Assembly (NCBI GenBank): GCA_002471225.1
Contig: DKPO01000020.1
Span: 101,798-127,054 of the forward strand
Source of the DNA: Porphyromonadaceae bacterium UBA7332
GTDB taxonomy: Bacteria; Bacteroidota; Bacteroidia; Bacteroidales; UBA7332
DNA: 25,257 nucleotides
Direction of reading: 5' to 3'
Below the pieces are notes generated by a model, which saw nothing but the letters and a program-made list of their open reading frames with translations, searched no databases and was not told the DNA's origin. Both the position numbers and the translations under genes were made by a program. Shown here one piece after another: positions 14,464 through 22,975 of this stretch (the first letter of the stretch is position 1; every line of letters starts with the position of its first letter).

Positions 14464-17400
14464 TTCTTTTACGTTTTAAGCGATCTCTAAAATATGCCTT
14501 CCACTTGTAAACCTGAACAAAGAAGAAAGGCACTAATACGATACCGAGAGTGATGGCAACGAGCATACCAAAGAATACACCAGTACCGATGGAGTGTCTG
14601 CCGGCACTACCAGGACCTGTAGCAAGGACCATAGGTAGCATACCTAATACGAATGCGAGTGAGGTCATAACAATCGGACGGAAACGCATTTTGGCTGCTT
14701 CGATAGCTGCCTGCGTAATATCTACGCCTGACTCTACTTTTTCTTTCGCAAACTCAACAATTAAAATCGCATTTTTAGCTGCCAGACCAATCAGAGTAAC
14801 CATACCGATCTGGAAGTAAATATTGTTTTCCAATCCGGTTATCCAGATTCCCAGATAAGCTCCTAATGCAGCTACCGGTAATGATAATATTACTGCCGCA
14901 GGAACTAACCAGCTTTCGTACTGAGCTGCAAGGAACAGGAATACAAATAAGAATACAAGAGTGATAACCATACCCATCTGTCCGCCTGCTTTTTTCTCCT
15001 GATAAGAAAGTCCGCTCCATTCAATCTGAATATTCTGAGGCAGATGTTTATTAGCTATTGCCTCCATCGAAGCCATAGCTTCTCCGGTACTGTATCCTTT
15101 TGCAGGAGTTCCGCGCATAACGGCAGAGGTAAACATATTAAATCGTTTAATGTTACCCGGTCCCGTTGTGTAGCTTGTAGTTCCCAATGCTGTCAATGGT
15201 ACCATAGTGCCATTGTTGGCTTTTACGAAATACATGCTCAGTTTGTCGGAATGCGAACGATATTGTCCTTCTGCCTGAATATATACTTTATAAATACGAT
15301 TAAACAAGTTGAAGTCATTAACGTACACAGAACCCAGATAAGCCTTCATTGTTGAGAAAATATCGGACATCGGGATTCCAAGGAATTTCGCTTTGTCACG
15401 ATCCACATCGAAATACAATTGAGGTATATCAGATTGCAGAGCTGATGAAATTTCTGCAATAGACTTATCTTTTGAAGCGTAATACATTAATGTATCTGCT
15501 GCGTCAACCAGTTCTTTGAATGACGATCCGGATCTTGCCTGAAGCTGAAGCTCGAATCCACCCGATGAACCTAATCCGGGAACAACCGGAGGTTTTGTAA
15601 AATAGGCGTTTGCTTCAGGATAATAAGCAAACTCTTCACGAGCGTCTTCTATAACTTTATTCACTGTATATCCGTCGTCAGATCTTTCAGTCCAGTCTTT
15701 TAAGATAACATTTAGTGTCGATCTTGACTGATTGGTTCCTACTTTACCGCTTGAACCGGTTACATTCTGAACATGAGCAACTCCCGGATGTTGAGTAAGG
15801 AAATTGATTGCACGATCGGTAATTTCACGTGTGCGATTCAGAGTAGCTCCTTCCGGTAGTTCCAGCTCGACACTGAAAACACCTTGATCTTCTTCAGGTA
15901 TGAAACTGGTAGGGATGATTTTATTTAAAAGGAAAATCGCGATCAGAACGATTCCGAAACCAACCCATACTCTTTTATAGCGAGACATGACGCGGCGTAA
16001 AATCGAAATGTATGTGTTGTTTCCTTTGTCCAGCCATTCGTCAATTTTACGGAATACTATATTTTTGTTGCTTCCGTCCGAAGGCTTAAGAATGATAGCA
16101 CACATTGCCGGGCTTAAAGTCAAAGCAACTACTGTAGAGATCAAAACTGATACAACAATAGTGACTGAGAACTGACGATATAGCTGACCCGTAATTCCAT
16201 CCAGAAAACTTACGGGAACAAATACAGCTGCTAAAACCAAAGATGTTGCAATAAGAGCTCCGGCAAGACCTTTCATCGCTTTATGTGTAGCTTCGCGAGC
16301 TGATAATCCCTCTTCATGCATGATTCGTTCGACACTCTCCACCACAACGATGGCGTCATCGACGACAATACCGATAGCAAGAACCAATCCAAGAAGAGTC
16401 AGCAGGTTTAATGAAAAACCAAAAATAAGCATGACTCCGAATGTACCGATCAGAGAGATAGGTACTGCAATAACAGGGATTAATGTTGCTCTCCAGTTTT
16501 GTAAAGAAAGATATACTACCAGAATAACAAGCAAAAGTGCTTCAAATAATGTTTTGTAAACTTCATGAATTGATTCTTCGATATATTTAGTGTTATCGAA
16601 TGGAACGATGTAATCCATTCCTTCAGGGAATGTTTGTTTCATCTCATTCATGGCAGTTTTAATTTCCTCTGCAACCTGAAGGGCATTTGCTCCGGGTAGT
16701 AAGTAGATACTTAATACGGCTGCATTTTTACCATCAAGACCACTCTCTGTAGAATAAGACGAAGCTTCCAGAGAAACACGGGCAACATCGCGGATACGTA
16801 CAATAGATCCGTCCTGATTGGCGCGAACAACAATATCTTCAAATTCTTTCGTTGAACTTAAACGGCCTTTTGTACTGATCGGAATAGTAACATCCAGGTC
16901 GTTCATCGGTTGTAAACCAAGTTCACCTGCAGCTGCTTCACGATTCTGATCTTTTAGAGCGTCCTGAAGATCTTTAACGGTTAGTCCGAAACTAGCCAGA
17001 CGATCCGGCATAGCCCAGATCAGCATACCATAATAACGGCTACCGACATTGGATATACGACCGACGCCGGGAATACGTTTTAATACGTCAATAACGTTTA
17101 TGGTTGCAAAGTTACTGAGGTATATTTCATCAAACTTAGGGTCTGAAGATGTCAGACAGAGAGTCATTAACTGACTCGATGATTCTTTGTCTACACGAAT
17201 ACCATTTTGAATAACCTCGGCAGGTAACTGATTCTCTGCCAGTTTTACACGGTTTTGTACTTCAACGGCAGCTAAATCCGGGTCAACGTTCACATCAAAA
17301 GTCAGATTAATAGAAAGACCTCCGGAGTTACTGCTGCTGGATTCCATATATATCATTCCCGGCGTACCGTTTAACTGCTGCTCAAGAGGTGTTGCCACTG

Positions 17401-17581
17401 CCTGAGATACTGTAAGTGCACTTGCGCCGGGATATGAACAACTTACTTTAATTACTGGTGGCGTAATTTTAGGGTATTGATCAACCGGAAGAAGTTTCAG
17501 ACCGATTATCCCCACAATTACGATGACAATCGAAAGTACCCATGAGAATACGGGACGATCGATGAAAAATCCTGGTTTCAT
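14456..17581 (-). CDS. RND multidrug efflux permease, AcrB/HAE1 type
   Basis: Proton-driven inner-membrane pump of 1041 residues, matching AcrB length. It starts with FIDRPVFSWVLSIVIVIVGIIGL, a typical first transmembrane helix, and has the duplicated 12-helix plan with two large periplasmic loops. The proton-relay residues are present: Asp408 and Asp409 in IGIVVDDAIVVVE, and Lys936 in GLAAKNAILIVEFAKE, aligned with AcrB D407, D408 and K940. This supports the hydrophobic/amphiphilic (HAE1) class rather than the heavy-metal class. Substrates probably include drugs, bile salts or dyes, but specificity cannot be read. It overlaps the adaptor gene by four bases (ATGA) and the outer-membrane gene by eight. 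Confidence 0.96.
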   Translation of the reverse strand: MKPGFFIDRPVFSWVLSIVIVIVGIIGLKLLPVDQYPKITPPVIKVSCSYPGASALTVSQAVATPLEQQLNGTPGMIYMESSSSNSGGLSINLTFDVNVDPDLAAVEVQNRVKLAENQLPAEVIQNGIRVDKESSSQLMTLCLTSSDPKFDEIYLSNFATINVIDVLKRIPGVGRISNVGSRYYGMLIWAMPDRLASFGLTVKDLQDALKDQNREAAAGELGLQPMNDLDVTIPISTKGRLSSTKEFEDIVVRANQDGSIVRIRDVARVSLEASSYSTESGLDGKNAAVLSIYLLPGANALQVAEEIKTAMNEMKQTFPEGMDYIVPFDNTKYIEESIHEVYKTLFEALLLVILVVYLSLQNWRATLIPVIAVPISLIGTFGVMLIFGFSLNLLTLLGLVLAIGIVVDDAIVVVESVERIMHEEGLSAREATHKAMKGLAGALIATSLVLAAVFVPVSFLDGITGQLYRQFSVTIVVSVLISTVVALTLSPAMCAIILKPSDGSNKNIVFRKIDEWLDKGNNTYISILRRVMSRYKRVWVGFGIVLIAIFLLNKIIPTSFIPEEDQGVFSVELELPEGATLNRTREITDRAINFLTQHPGVAHVQNVTGSSGKVGTNQSRSTLNVILKDWTERSDDGYTVNKVIEDAREEFAYYPEANAYFTKPPVVPGLGSSGGFELQLQARSGSSFKELVDAADTLMYYASKDKSIAEISSALQSDIPQLYFDVDRDKAKFLGIPMSDIFSTMKAYLGSVYVNDFNLFNRIYKVYIQAEGQYRSHSDKLSMYFVKANNGTMVPLTALGTTSYTTGPGNIKRFNMFTSAVMRGTPAKGYSTGEAMASMEAIANKHLPQNIQIEWSGLSYQEKKAGGQMGMVITLVFLFVFLFLAAQYESWLVPAAVILSLPVAALGAYLGIWITGLENNIYFQIGMVTLIGLAAKNAILIVEFAKEKVESGVDITQAAIEAAKMRFRPIVMTSLAFVLGMLPMVLATGPGSAGRHSIGTGVFFGMLVAITLGIVLVPFFFVQVYKWKAYFRDRLKRKRNG

Positions 17582-18744
17582 AATCCTTCCTCCACTTTAA
17601 TTTTATCCATAGTCGCTTTATCCCATGAGTGTACGGGACGAGCTTTCATACCTGGTTTCAATTTATGATAGCCATCAGTTACGATTTGATCATATAAACC
17701 GATACCACGTTCAATAATAACCTCATTTTCTAACTCTTTAGAAATCTCGACAAAGCGTCTTTCGGCTATTGAGTCGCGGCGTAATACATAGACATATGCT
17801 CCTCCGGTTTCGATTGAAACGGCTTTACGAGGCACAATTATTGCGTTTTCAATTACATCCAGAAGTAGTTTTACTTTTGTAAACTGTCCCGGAAGCAATT
17901 TCTTTTCAGGATTTGCGAGATGAGCACGTACAGTAAATGTACCTGTTTGCGGATCAACCTGAGGGTCTGCAAAGTCAACAAAGCCTCTGACCGGATACAG
18001 TGAATTATCTGCAAGTGTTACGGCTACAGTTGGTTGCCAAGAGCGGGTTGTGTCCTGCTCTCCTAATTTTACGTTTCTTTCTTTGCTTTTTAAATAATCA
18101 AGTGCTGTCATCTTGAAATCAACGCGAACCGTATCACTTTGTACAACTGTCGCTAAAAGAGACTTACCGCCTGATCCGGATCCAACTAAAGATCCGATAT
18201 CGACATGTCGTTCACTTACTTCACCTGAAATAGGAGAGCGTACAGTAGTATAGCTTAATTCAAGTTCGGCCTGATCAAGATCCGCTTTACTCATAGAAAC
18301 ACTGGCTTCGGCATTTTCAAGTGCCGCTACAGCATTCTCCAAATCAAGTTTACTAACAGCATTTTGTTCGAAAAGAGGTTGTAGACGTTCTACATCACGT
18401 TTAGCTTTTGCAGCTTGTGCTTTGTCTTTTTTAAGTTGAGCTCTTGCTTTATCGACACGTGCTTTGTATTGTGCCGGGTTAATGACAAAAAGAGGTTGAT
18501 TTGCGTCAACTCTTTTACCTTCTGTAAATAGCATTTTTTCGAGATATCCAACAACACGTGCATGAATTTCAACATATTTATTCGGACGGATACGACCGAC
18601 ATATTCGCCTTCAATATCGACATTCTTACGTTTGGGATATTCTACAGTAACTACCGGAAGTTTCTCTACTTTTTTCTCCTTGCAGCTAAAAAATAAGGAT
18701 GTAAAAAGCAAGACCAAAAAAAGGTGGGACTTTTTTAGCGTCAT
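17578..18744 (-). CDS. RND efflux periplasmic adaptor (membrane fusion protein, AcrA-like)
   Basis: Periplasmic linker between the pump and the outer-membrane duct. The 388 residues begin with a lipoprotein signal ending in FFSC (Cys21). A barrel-sandwich/lipoyl half with EIHARVVGYLEKMLFTEGKRV is followed by an alpha-helical hairpin (about 95-155) rich in Lys/Ala/Glu heptads, then the second lipoyl half LSYTTVRSPISGEVSERHVDIGSLVG. The beta-barrel and membrane-proximal domains complete the usual order, with FVDFADPQVDPQTGTFTVRA and LLPGQFTKVKL as family signatures. First gene of the operon adaptor-pump-duct. No regulator gene is adjacent; the next gene upstream is a divergent peptidase. Confidence 0.95.
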   Translation of the reverse strand: MTLKKSHLFLVLLFTSLFFSCKEKKVEKLPVVTVEYPKRKNVDIEGEYVGRIRPNKYVEIHARVVGYLEKMLFTEGKRVDANQPLFVINPAQYKARVDKARAQLKKDKAQAAKAKRDVERLQPLFEQNAVSKLDLENAVAALENAEASVSMSKADLDQAELELSYTTVRSPISGEVSERHVDIGSLVGSGSGGKSLLATVVQSDTVRVDFKMTALDYLKSKERNVKLGEQDTTRSWQPTVAVTLADNSLYPVRGFVDFADPQVDPQTGTFTVRAHLANPEKKLLPGQFTKVKLLLDVIENAIIVPRKAVSIETGGAYVYVLRRDSIAERRFVEISKELENEVIIERGIGLYDQIVTDGYHKLKPGMKARPVHSWDKATMDKIKVEEGL

Positions 18745-18831
18745 AAATATTTTCTCAATTTTAGTTTGAATACAATACTAATTCTCTCAAATAGACAAGA
18801 CAACAAAAAACAATGAGTAGAATAGGTGTTG

Positions 18832-18889
18832 ATACATTATTATGTATGTTTTATGATGCAAAGTAGAATAATCTTTTGATAACTCACAA
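18832..18889 (-). promoter_or_regulatory. Possible promoter and operator dyad for the efflux operon
   Basis: Reading on the minus strand, a TTG (18889-18887) is followed after 21 bases by TACTTTG (18865-18859), one base short of the TAnnTTTG consensus. Just downstream is the dyad ATACAT-tatt-ATGTAT (18832-18847), a plausible repressor site covering the start of transcription. The 9-mer AGTAGAATA occurs on both sides (plus strand 18816-18824 and 18862-18870). Arms are short and AT-rich, so this is tentative. Confidence 0.35.
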
Positions 18890-19000
18890 TAGGTAATGAG
18901 TATTTTGTTGTTAATTAAATTAAACAGAGTGGGTGTTTTTGTAATATTTGCGATTGCTGATGTTGAATTTGCATATATTATATCTTCCCTGTTCCGAAAC

Positions 19001-19032
19001 TTGCGTAATAATCCCTCTTTTATCTATCTTTG
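19001..19032 (+). promoter_or_regulatory. Bacteroidota promoter (-33 and -7) for the M24 peptidase operon
   Basis: TTG at 19001-19003 and TATCTTTG at 19025-19032 are separated by 21 bases, close to the known -33/-7 spacing. Transcription would start near 19040, downstream of the first possible ATG of the long frame (18948). Confidence 0.7.
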
Positions 19033-19064
19033 TCCCCGATTCAATAAATCATTCAGTAAGAATT

Positions 19065-20246
19065 ATGTACAGCAAAATAATGTACGAAGAACTTTCTCTT
19101 CGTTGGAATAAGATTAGACAAGCTATGTTGCAAGCTGGTATCGAAGCTTGTTTTATTAGTGGTACTGTTAATCTTTTATATGTTTCCGGACGTGTATTTA
19201 ATGGTTATTTCTATTTGCCGTTAGAGGGTGAACCAATCTTTTTTGTAAAACGTCCTTTAGGTTTAAATGAAGGGAATATTGTGTATATCCGCAAACCAGA
19301 GGATATTCCTACGATTTTGAATGAGCGTAAATGTATTCCTGTTCAGACTATAGGATTTGAAGATGATACGTTAACCTATAATGAGCATACACGTTTGGCT
19401 TCATTGTTTCCTGTAGCATCTGTGAAAAATATATCAGGACTGATGCGTTCGGTAAGATCCGTTAAAACTCCTTATGAGATTTCGGTATATCGTCAGACTT
19501 GTGACAGACATGCCAAAGTAATGGCGCAGGTGCCTGATTGCTATGAAAAAGGGATGACGGACCTGGAGTTTAATATAGCACTCGAAACGTTATTCAGAAA
19601 GAATGGTTCTATGGGGCTTTTCCGGGCTTTTGGTTCGAATATGGAAATCTTCATGGGTAGTGTTCTTGCAGGAGATAATGCGATGGCTGCCTCTCCATAT
19701 GATTTTGCAATGGGAGGAGCCGGAGTTGATGCTTCTTTACCAATTGGGAGTTGCGGAAAGGTTATGGCAGAAGGTGAAGCGGTTATGGTTGATATGGGAG
19801 GGTTATTCTCGCCATATATCAGTGATATGACGCGGACTTTTTCTGTGGGACATTTGTCTGATTTAGCTTACAAAGCTCATGAGACCTCGATGGATATCCA
19901 GCATAAGATTAAAGATATGGCTCGCAGCGGCACTGCTTGTTCGGAGTTGTATATTTTGGCTTCGGAGATGGCGAAAGAAGCCGGACTTGCGGAGTATTTT
20001 ATGGGATATGGTCAGCAAGCAGGATTTGTCGGACATGGTATCGGTTTAGAAATTAATGAACTACCTGTTTTGTTTGGTCGTTCTAAAGAAAGATTGCAAG
20101 CGAACAATATTATTGCGATTGAACCTAAATTCGTAATTCCGGGAGTCGGAGCCGTAGGGGTTGAGAACAGCTTCCTGGTTCATGAGTCGGGGATTGAGAA
20201 ACTGACAAATACGTCAGAAGAGATTATTGATTTATTGAAAAAGTAG
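19065..20246 (+). CDS. M24-family metallopeptidase (Xaa-Pro dipeptidase/aminopeptidase-like)
   Basis: Cytosolic pita-bread metallopeptidase that probably removes residues next to proline. From the chosen start it has 393 residues: an N-terminal creatinase-type domain (about 5-135) and a C-terminal M24 catalytic domain (about 150-390). All five metal ligands are visible: Asp243 (VMVDMGG), Asp254 (SDMTRTF), His324 (GHGIGLEINE), Glu353 (IIAIEPKF) and Glu367 (GVENSF). The frame is open back to 18948, but the promoter box at 19025-19032 rules out that start. The ATG at 19065 and one five codons later (19080) are both possible. The TtcA-family gene starts 13 bases after the stop, so they form an operon. 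Confidence 0.9.
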   Translation: MYSKIMYEELSLRWNKIRQAMLQAGIEACFISGTVNLLYVSGRVFNGYFYLPLEGEPIFFVKRPLGLNEGNIVYIRKPEDIPTILNERKCIPVQTIGFEDDTLTYNEHTRLASLFPVASVKNISGLMRSVRSVKTPYEISVYRQTCDRHAKVMAQVPDCYEKGMTDLEFNIALETLFRKNGSMGLFRAFGSNMEIFMGSVLAGDNAMAASPYDFAMGGAGVDASLPIGSCGKVMAEGEAVMVDMGGLFSPYISDMTRTFSVGHLSDLAYKAHETSMDIQHKIKDMARSGTACSELYILASEMAKEAGLAEYFMGYGQQAGFVGHGIGLEINELPVLFGRSKERLQANNIIAIEPKFVIPGVGAVGVENSFLVHESGIEKLTNTSEEIIDLLKK

Positions 20247-20259
20247 TACAATATAATAG

Positions 20260-21009
20260 ATGGGTAAATACACACCGGAAGAGCATTTTTTGCGAAAATT
20301 AGATGCGAAATTGCGCGAGGCGATTGATAAATATGGATTGATAAAGGAAGGCGACCGCATACTGATCGGTTTATCCGGAGGTAAGGATTCGCTGGCTCTT
20401 GTAGAGCTACTGGGACGCAAAAAGAAGATATTCAGACCTAAGTTTGAGGTTTTTGCGGCACATATAACGATGGAGAATATTCCTTATCAATCAGATTTGA
20501 GTTATCTGAAAGAGCATTGCGAAAAATACGATATTCCGTTTATTCATGCTACGACCTCTTTTGATGAATCGTCAGATTATCGTAAATCGCCTTGTTTTTT
20601 GTGTTCATGGAACAGAAGAAAGATGCTTTTTACGATTGCGAAAGAGCATAATTGTAATAAAATAGCTTTAGGTCATCATCAGGACGATGTGATCCAGACA
20701 TTATTGATGAATATGACTTTTCAGGGAGCTTTCGGTACTATGCCTCCGAAACTTAAAATGGAAAAGTTTGATATGACGATTATTCGTCCGATGTGTCTGA
20801 TGGCCGAAGCAGACTTAATTAAAATGGCTGAGATGCAGGATTATCGTAAGCAGAAGAAAAACTGTCCGCATGAGCGTACATCTAACCGTGGTGCAATGAA
20901 AGATATTGTGAAGCAATTAGAGCAGCTTAATCCGCAGGCTCGACATCACATCTGGGGAAGTATGACTAATATTCAGGATGAATATCTGCCACAACCCGAT
21001 GAAAACTAA
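20260..21009 (+). CDS. TtcA-family tRNA thiolation protein (PP-loop ATPase)
   Basis: PP-loop enzyme of the TtcA/TtuA group, which adenylates a tRNA base and replaces oxygen with sulfur; E. coli TtcA makes 2-thiocytidine at position 32. The 249 residues show the ATP-binding PP-loop SGGKDS at 39-44, the CxxC pair Cys112/Cys115 (CFLC) and a third cysteine, Cys202 (NCPHE), matching the three-cysteine set that holds the iron-sulfur cluster in TtcA. The segment LGHHQDDVIQTLLMNMTF (about 138-154) is typical. It is shorter than E. coli TtcA (311 residues), which is common in Bacteroidota members. The modified base is assigned by family only. It sits between the peptidase and engB genes in one operon. 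Confidence 0.87.
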   Translation: MGKYTPEEHFLRKLDAKLREAIDKYGLIKEGDRILIGLSGGKDSLALVELLGRKKKIFRPKFEVFAAHITMENIPYQSDLSYLKEHCEKYDIPFIHATTSFDESSDYRKSPCFLCSWNRRKMLFTIAKEHNCNKIALGHHQDDVIQTLLMNMTFQGAFGTMPPKLKMEKFDMTIIRPMCLMAEADLIKMAEMQDYRKQKKNCPHERTSNRGAMKDIVKQLEQLNPQARHHIWGSMTNIQDEYLPQPDEN

Positions 21010-21023
21010 TATTTACTCTATAA

Positions 21024-21036
21024 CAAAGGAGAGAAG
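21024..21036 (+). promoter_or_regulatory. engB: Strong Shine-Dalgarno site for engB
   Basis: AAAGGAG at 21025-21031 sits five bases before the ATG at 21037. Such a clear ribosome-binding site stands out here, because most genes in this window have weak or no Shine-Dalgarno sequence. It fixes the engB start. Confidence 0.7.
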
Positions 21037-21633
21037 ATGGAAATTAAAAAGGCTGAATTTGTCATTAGTAATACGCAAGTCAAAAAATGTCCTGAAGGAA
21101 ATATGCCGGAATATGCCTTCATCGGACGCTCAAATGTAGGTAAGTCATCATTGATTAATATGCTTACTAACAAAAAGGGCTTGGCTATGACTTCTCAAAC
21201 TCCGGGAAAAACGATGTTGATTAACCATTTTATGATTAATGATGAATGGTATCTGGTCGATTTACCAGGATATGGATATGCACGTCGTGGAAAAGAAGGT
21301 CGTGAGCAAATTCGTAAAATTATAGATCATTATTTGTTGGATCGTGAGCAATTAACCTGTGTGTTTTTGTTAATCGATTCACGATTGGAGCCACAAAAAA
21401 TTGATATGGATTTTGTGGAATGGTTGGGTGAAAATGGAATTCCGTTCTGTATCGTTCTTACTAAACTTGACAAAATATCGAAAGGTCAGAAATCTGCTAA
21501 CCGTTTGAAATTGGAGGAAAAGTTACTTCAGACATGGGAGGAGCTACCTCTTATCTTTGAAACGTCTTCTGAAAAGAAAGTTGGTAGAGAAGAATTGTTG
21601 AATTATATCGATGAGATCAATAAGCAACTTTAA
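21037..21633 (+). CDS. engB: Ribosome biogenesis GTP-binding protein EngB (YsxC/YihA)
   Basis: TrmE-Era-EngA-EngB-Septin family GTPase needed for assembly of the 50S ribosomal subunit. The 198 residues match the family. GTPase motifs in order: G1 GRSNVGKS (30-37), G2 around Thr55 (TSQTPGKT), G3 DLPG (75-78) followed by the EngB-typical YGYARR, G4 TKLD (142-145) and a G5-like TSSEK near 175. The opening MEIKKAEFVISN is usual for the family. It is 27 bases downstream of the TtcA-family gene and is followed by a strong terminator, so it is the last gene of the operon. Confidence 0.97.
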   Translation: MEIKKAEFVISNTQVKKCPEGNMPEYAFIGRSNVGKSSLINMLTNKKGLAMTSQTPGKTMLINHFMINDEWYLVDLPGYGYARRGKEGREQIRKIIDHYLLDREQLTCVFLLIDSRLEPQKIDMDFVEWLGENGIPFCIVLTKLDKISKGQKSANRLKLEEKLLQTWEELPLIFETSSEKKVGREELLNYIDEINKQL

Positions 21634-21651
21634 AAAGTAGCCTTTTAATAT

Positions 21652-21694
21652 AAAAAGCTATCTCAGGAATCTGTTTCCCGGGATAGCTTTTTTT
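21652..21694. terminator. Strong terminator between engB and the TraB-family gene, probably bidirectional
   Basis: AAAAAGCTATC (21652-21662) pairs with GATAGCTTTTT (21682-21692), extended inward by a G-U pair, a C-G pair, one mismatch and GGAA/TTCC. On the plus strand it runs into seven T residues. On the minus strand, where the TraB-family gene ends at 21709, the stem is followed by a TTTTTATATT-like tail. Confidence 0.9.
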
Positions 21695-21708
21695 GTTTCT
21701 ACACCTTA

Positions 21709-22584
21709 TTAAGCAGGTTCTACAGTATATCCCTGTTTTCTTAGCAATTTAATTATTCCGTCTTCTCCTGGTAAGTGTCCGGCCCCAACGACAATGAAGA
21801 TTGGTTCGTTTTTGGGTAGAATTTCTTTTAATTGCCCATCCCAGTTTTTATTTCGGGCATATAAGATTCTTTCCAGTTCTTCTTTGTTTGCTCCATATTT
21901 CTCATCAGTCATCAAGCTTAAAAGTTTGTCCAGATCTTGTGCCATATAAGCATCGTTCATTATCTGAACAAAATAATCCAACTGGTCAAAATGATCCATT
22001 AATATTACGAGACTTTTAGCTTGTTCTTTTAGAGAGGCTCCAAACAATATGTTCATTTGTTGTTCCATTGTCTCTAAACTACCAACATTTTTATTGGCAG
22101 CTTTGGCTCTTGTCTGCATAAGTTGATCAAGCTGTTCTTCAGGTTTGAAATCTTTGAAATGCTTAATATGGGCCATTACTGCAAGCTGAGTAGACAGAGC
22201 TGCCGGTTTGAGTATTTTGACCTGATCAGCAGTTACCCCCATATTCTCAGTTGTAATTTTGTTTAGCTTCTCAAATTGATCTTTACTAAGAACTACATCT
22301 AAGGTGCTGTCTGGCGGAGACATCATTAATCCGGCAAACTTCCTGGCTTCTGTTTGCATCTGATCTTTGTCCATGATTAATTCTCCGTAAACGGTAGAAC
22401 AACTGTTAAACGCGTCATTAAAAACAGGGATACTATCTAAAATGCTGAGTGGAGCTAAATGGTGAGTCCCGAAGATATAAGAGGGTTTCTCTAATCCATT
22501 TCCTGAAATTTTCCATAGTAATTGCGCATTAGACTGGTAGATACTAAGGAATAAAACAATAAACAATAAATAATACTTTTTCAT
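21709..22584 (-). CDS. Secreted TraB/GumN family protein
   Basis: A 291-residue exported protein of the TraB/GumN (PF01963) group, related to the TIKI metalloproteases; bacterial members are mostly uncharacterised. Residues 1-20 form a Sec signal peptide with probable cleavage at SNA-Q. Family landmarks are LLWKISGNGLEKPSYIFGTHH with the GTHH motif (39-42), a conserved glutamate at about 68 (YGELI), and the C-terminal GAGHLPGEDG with His270. These His and Glu residues are proposed metal-site residues in TIKI-type members. The start at 22584 puts the signal peptide at the N-terminus; the frame also opens nine codons earlier at 22611. It is a single gene facing engB tail to tail. Confidence 0.86.
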   Translation of the reverse strand: MKKYYLLFIVLFLSIYQSNAQLLWKISGNGLEKPSYIFGTHHLAPLSILDSIPVFNDAFNSCSTVYGELIMDKDQMQTEARKFAGLMMSPPDSTLDVVLSKDQFEKLNKITTENMGVTADQVKILKPAALSTQLAVMAHIKHFKDFKPEEQLDQLMQTRAKAANKNVGSLETMEQQMNILFGASLKEQAKSLVILMDHFDQLDYFVQIMNDAYMAQDLDKLLSLMTDEKYGANKEELERILYARNKNWDGQLKEILPKNEPIFIVVGAGHLPGEDGIIKLLRKQGYTVEPA

Positions 22585-22630
22585 AGTAAATCTTTTTAAT
22601 TGATGTATCATATATTACACGTATTTGTGA

Positions 22631-22659
22631 CAAATATAATAGAAAAAATATATGAACAA
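22631..22659 (-). promoter_or_regulatory. Bacteroidota promoter for the TraB-family gene
   Basis: On the minus strand a TTG at 22659-22657 is followed after 18 bases by TATATTTG (22638-22631), matching TAnnTTTG. The box ends 46 bases before the ATG at 22584. Confidence 0.6.
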
Positions 22660-22862
22660 CTATTATCTAATATTTATTTTATAGAAACTGTTTATAGGTG
22701 ATATATTCTTATACACAAGATAATTAGATGTATGTATGTTAATATTCGGGTTCTTCGATAATCTGATGGATCTGTGCTATGTACGCAATTTGCTGTAAAA
22801 TAGCAGTAGAGAGTAAAGGATATGTTTTCTCTGTTATATATTGTTAATTATAGTAGTTTGTA

Positions 22863-22892
22863 TTGCAAAGTACTAAAATGTCCATATATTTG
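22863..22892 (+). promoter_or_regulatory. Distal promoter of the ABC transporter operon
   Basis: TTG at 22863-22865 and TATATTTG at 22885-22892, separated by 19 bases, match the Bacteroidota -33/-7 promoter. Transcription from here would give a leader of about 75 bases. Confidence 0.65.
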
Positions 22893-22945
22893 CGGCATGA
22901 TTTAATAATAAAGAGTAAAAAATAGTTCGTAAATATATAATAGTT

Positions 22946-22960
22946 ATATATTTGAGGCAT
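22946..22960 (+). promoter_or_regulatory. Proximal promoter box of the ABC transporter operon
   Basis: TATATTTG at 22947-22954 lies 21 bases before the ATG at 22976. The 15-mer here is nearly identical (14 of 15) to the one at 22884-22898 in the distal promoter. The -33 region (TTCG at 22925-22928) is weak. Confidence 0.5.
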
Positions 22961-22975
22961 TAAAATAATAGTAAT

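Larger units (their letters stand above)
18745..19064. other. Divergent intergenic region between the efflux operon and the M24 peptidase
   Basis: A 320-base gap with no convincing gene. It holds the candidate efflux promoter/operator on the minus strand and the peptidase promoter on the plus strand. Frames extending the peptidase upstream of 19065 cross that promoter and are not supported. Confidence 0.6.
22612..22975. other. Divergent intergenic region before the ABC transporter operon
   Basis: About 360 AT-rich bases with no gene that I can support. It holds one minus-strand promoter (TraB-family gene) and two plus-strand promoter boxes (ABC operon). The middle part, about 22665-22860, shows no clear motif. 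Confidence 0.6.
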
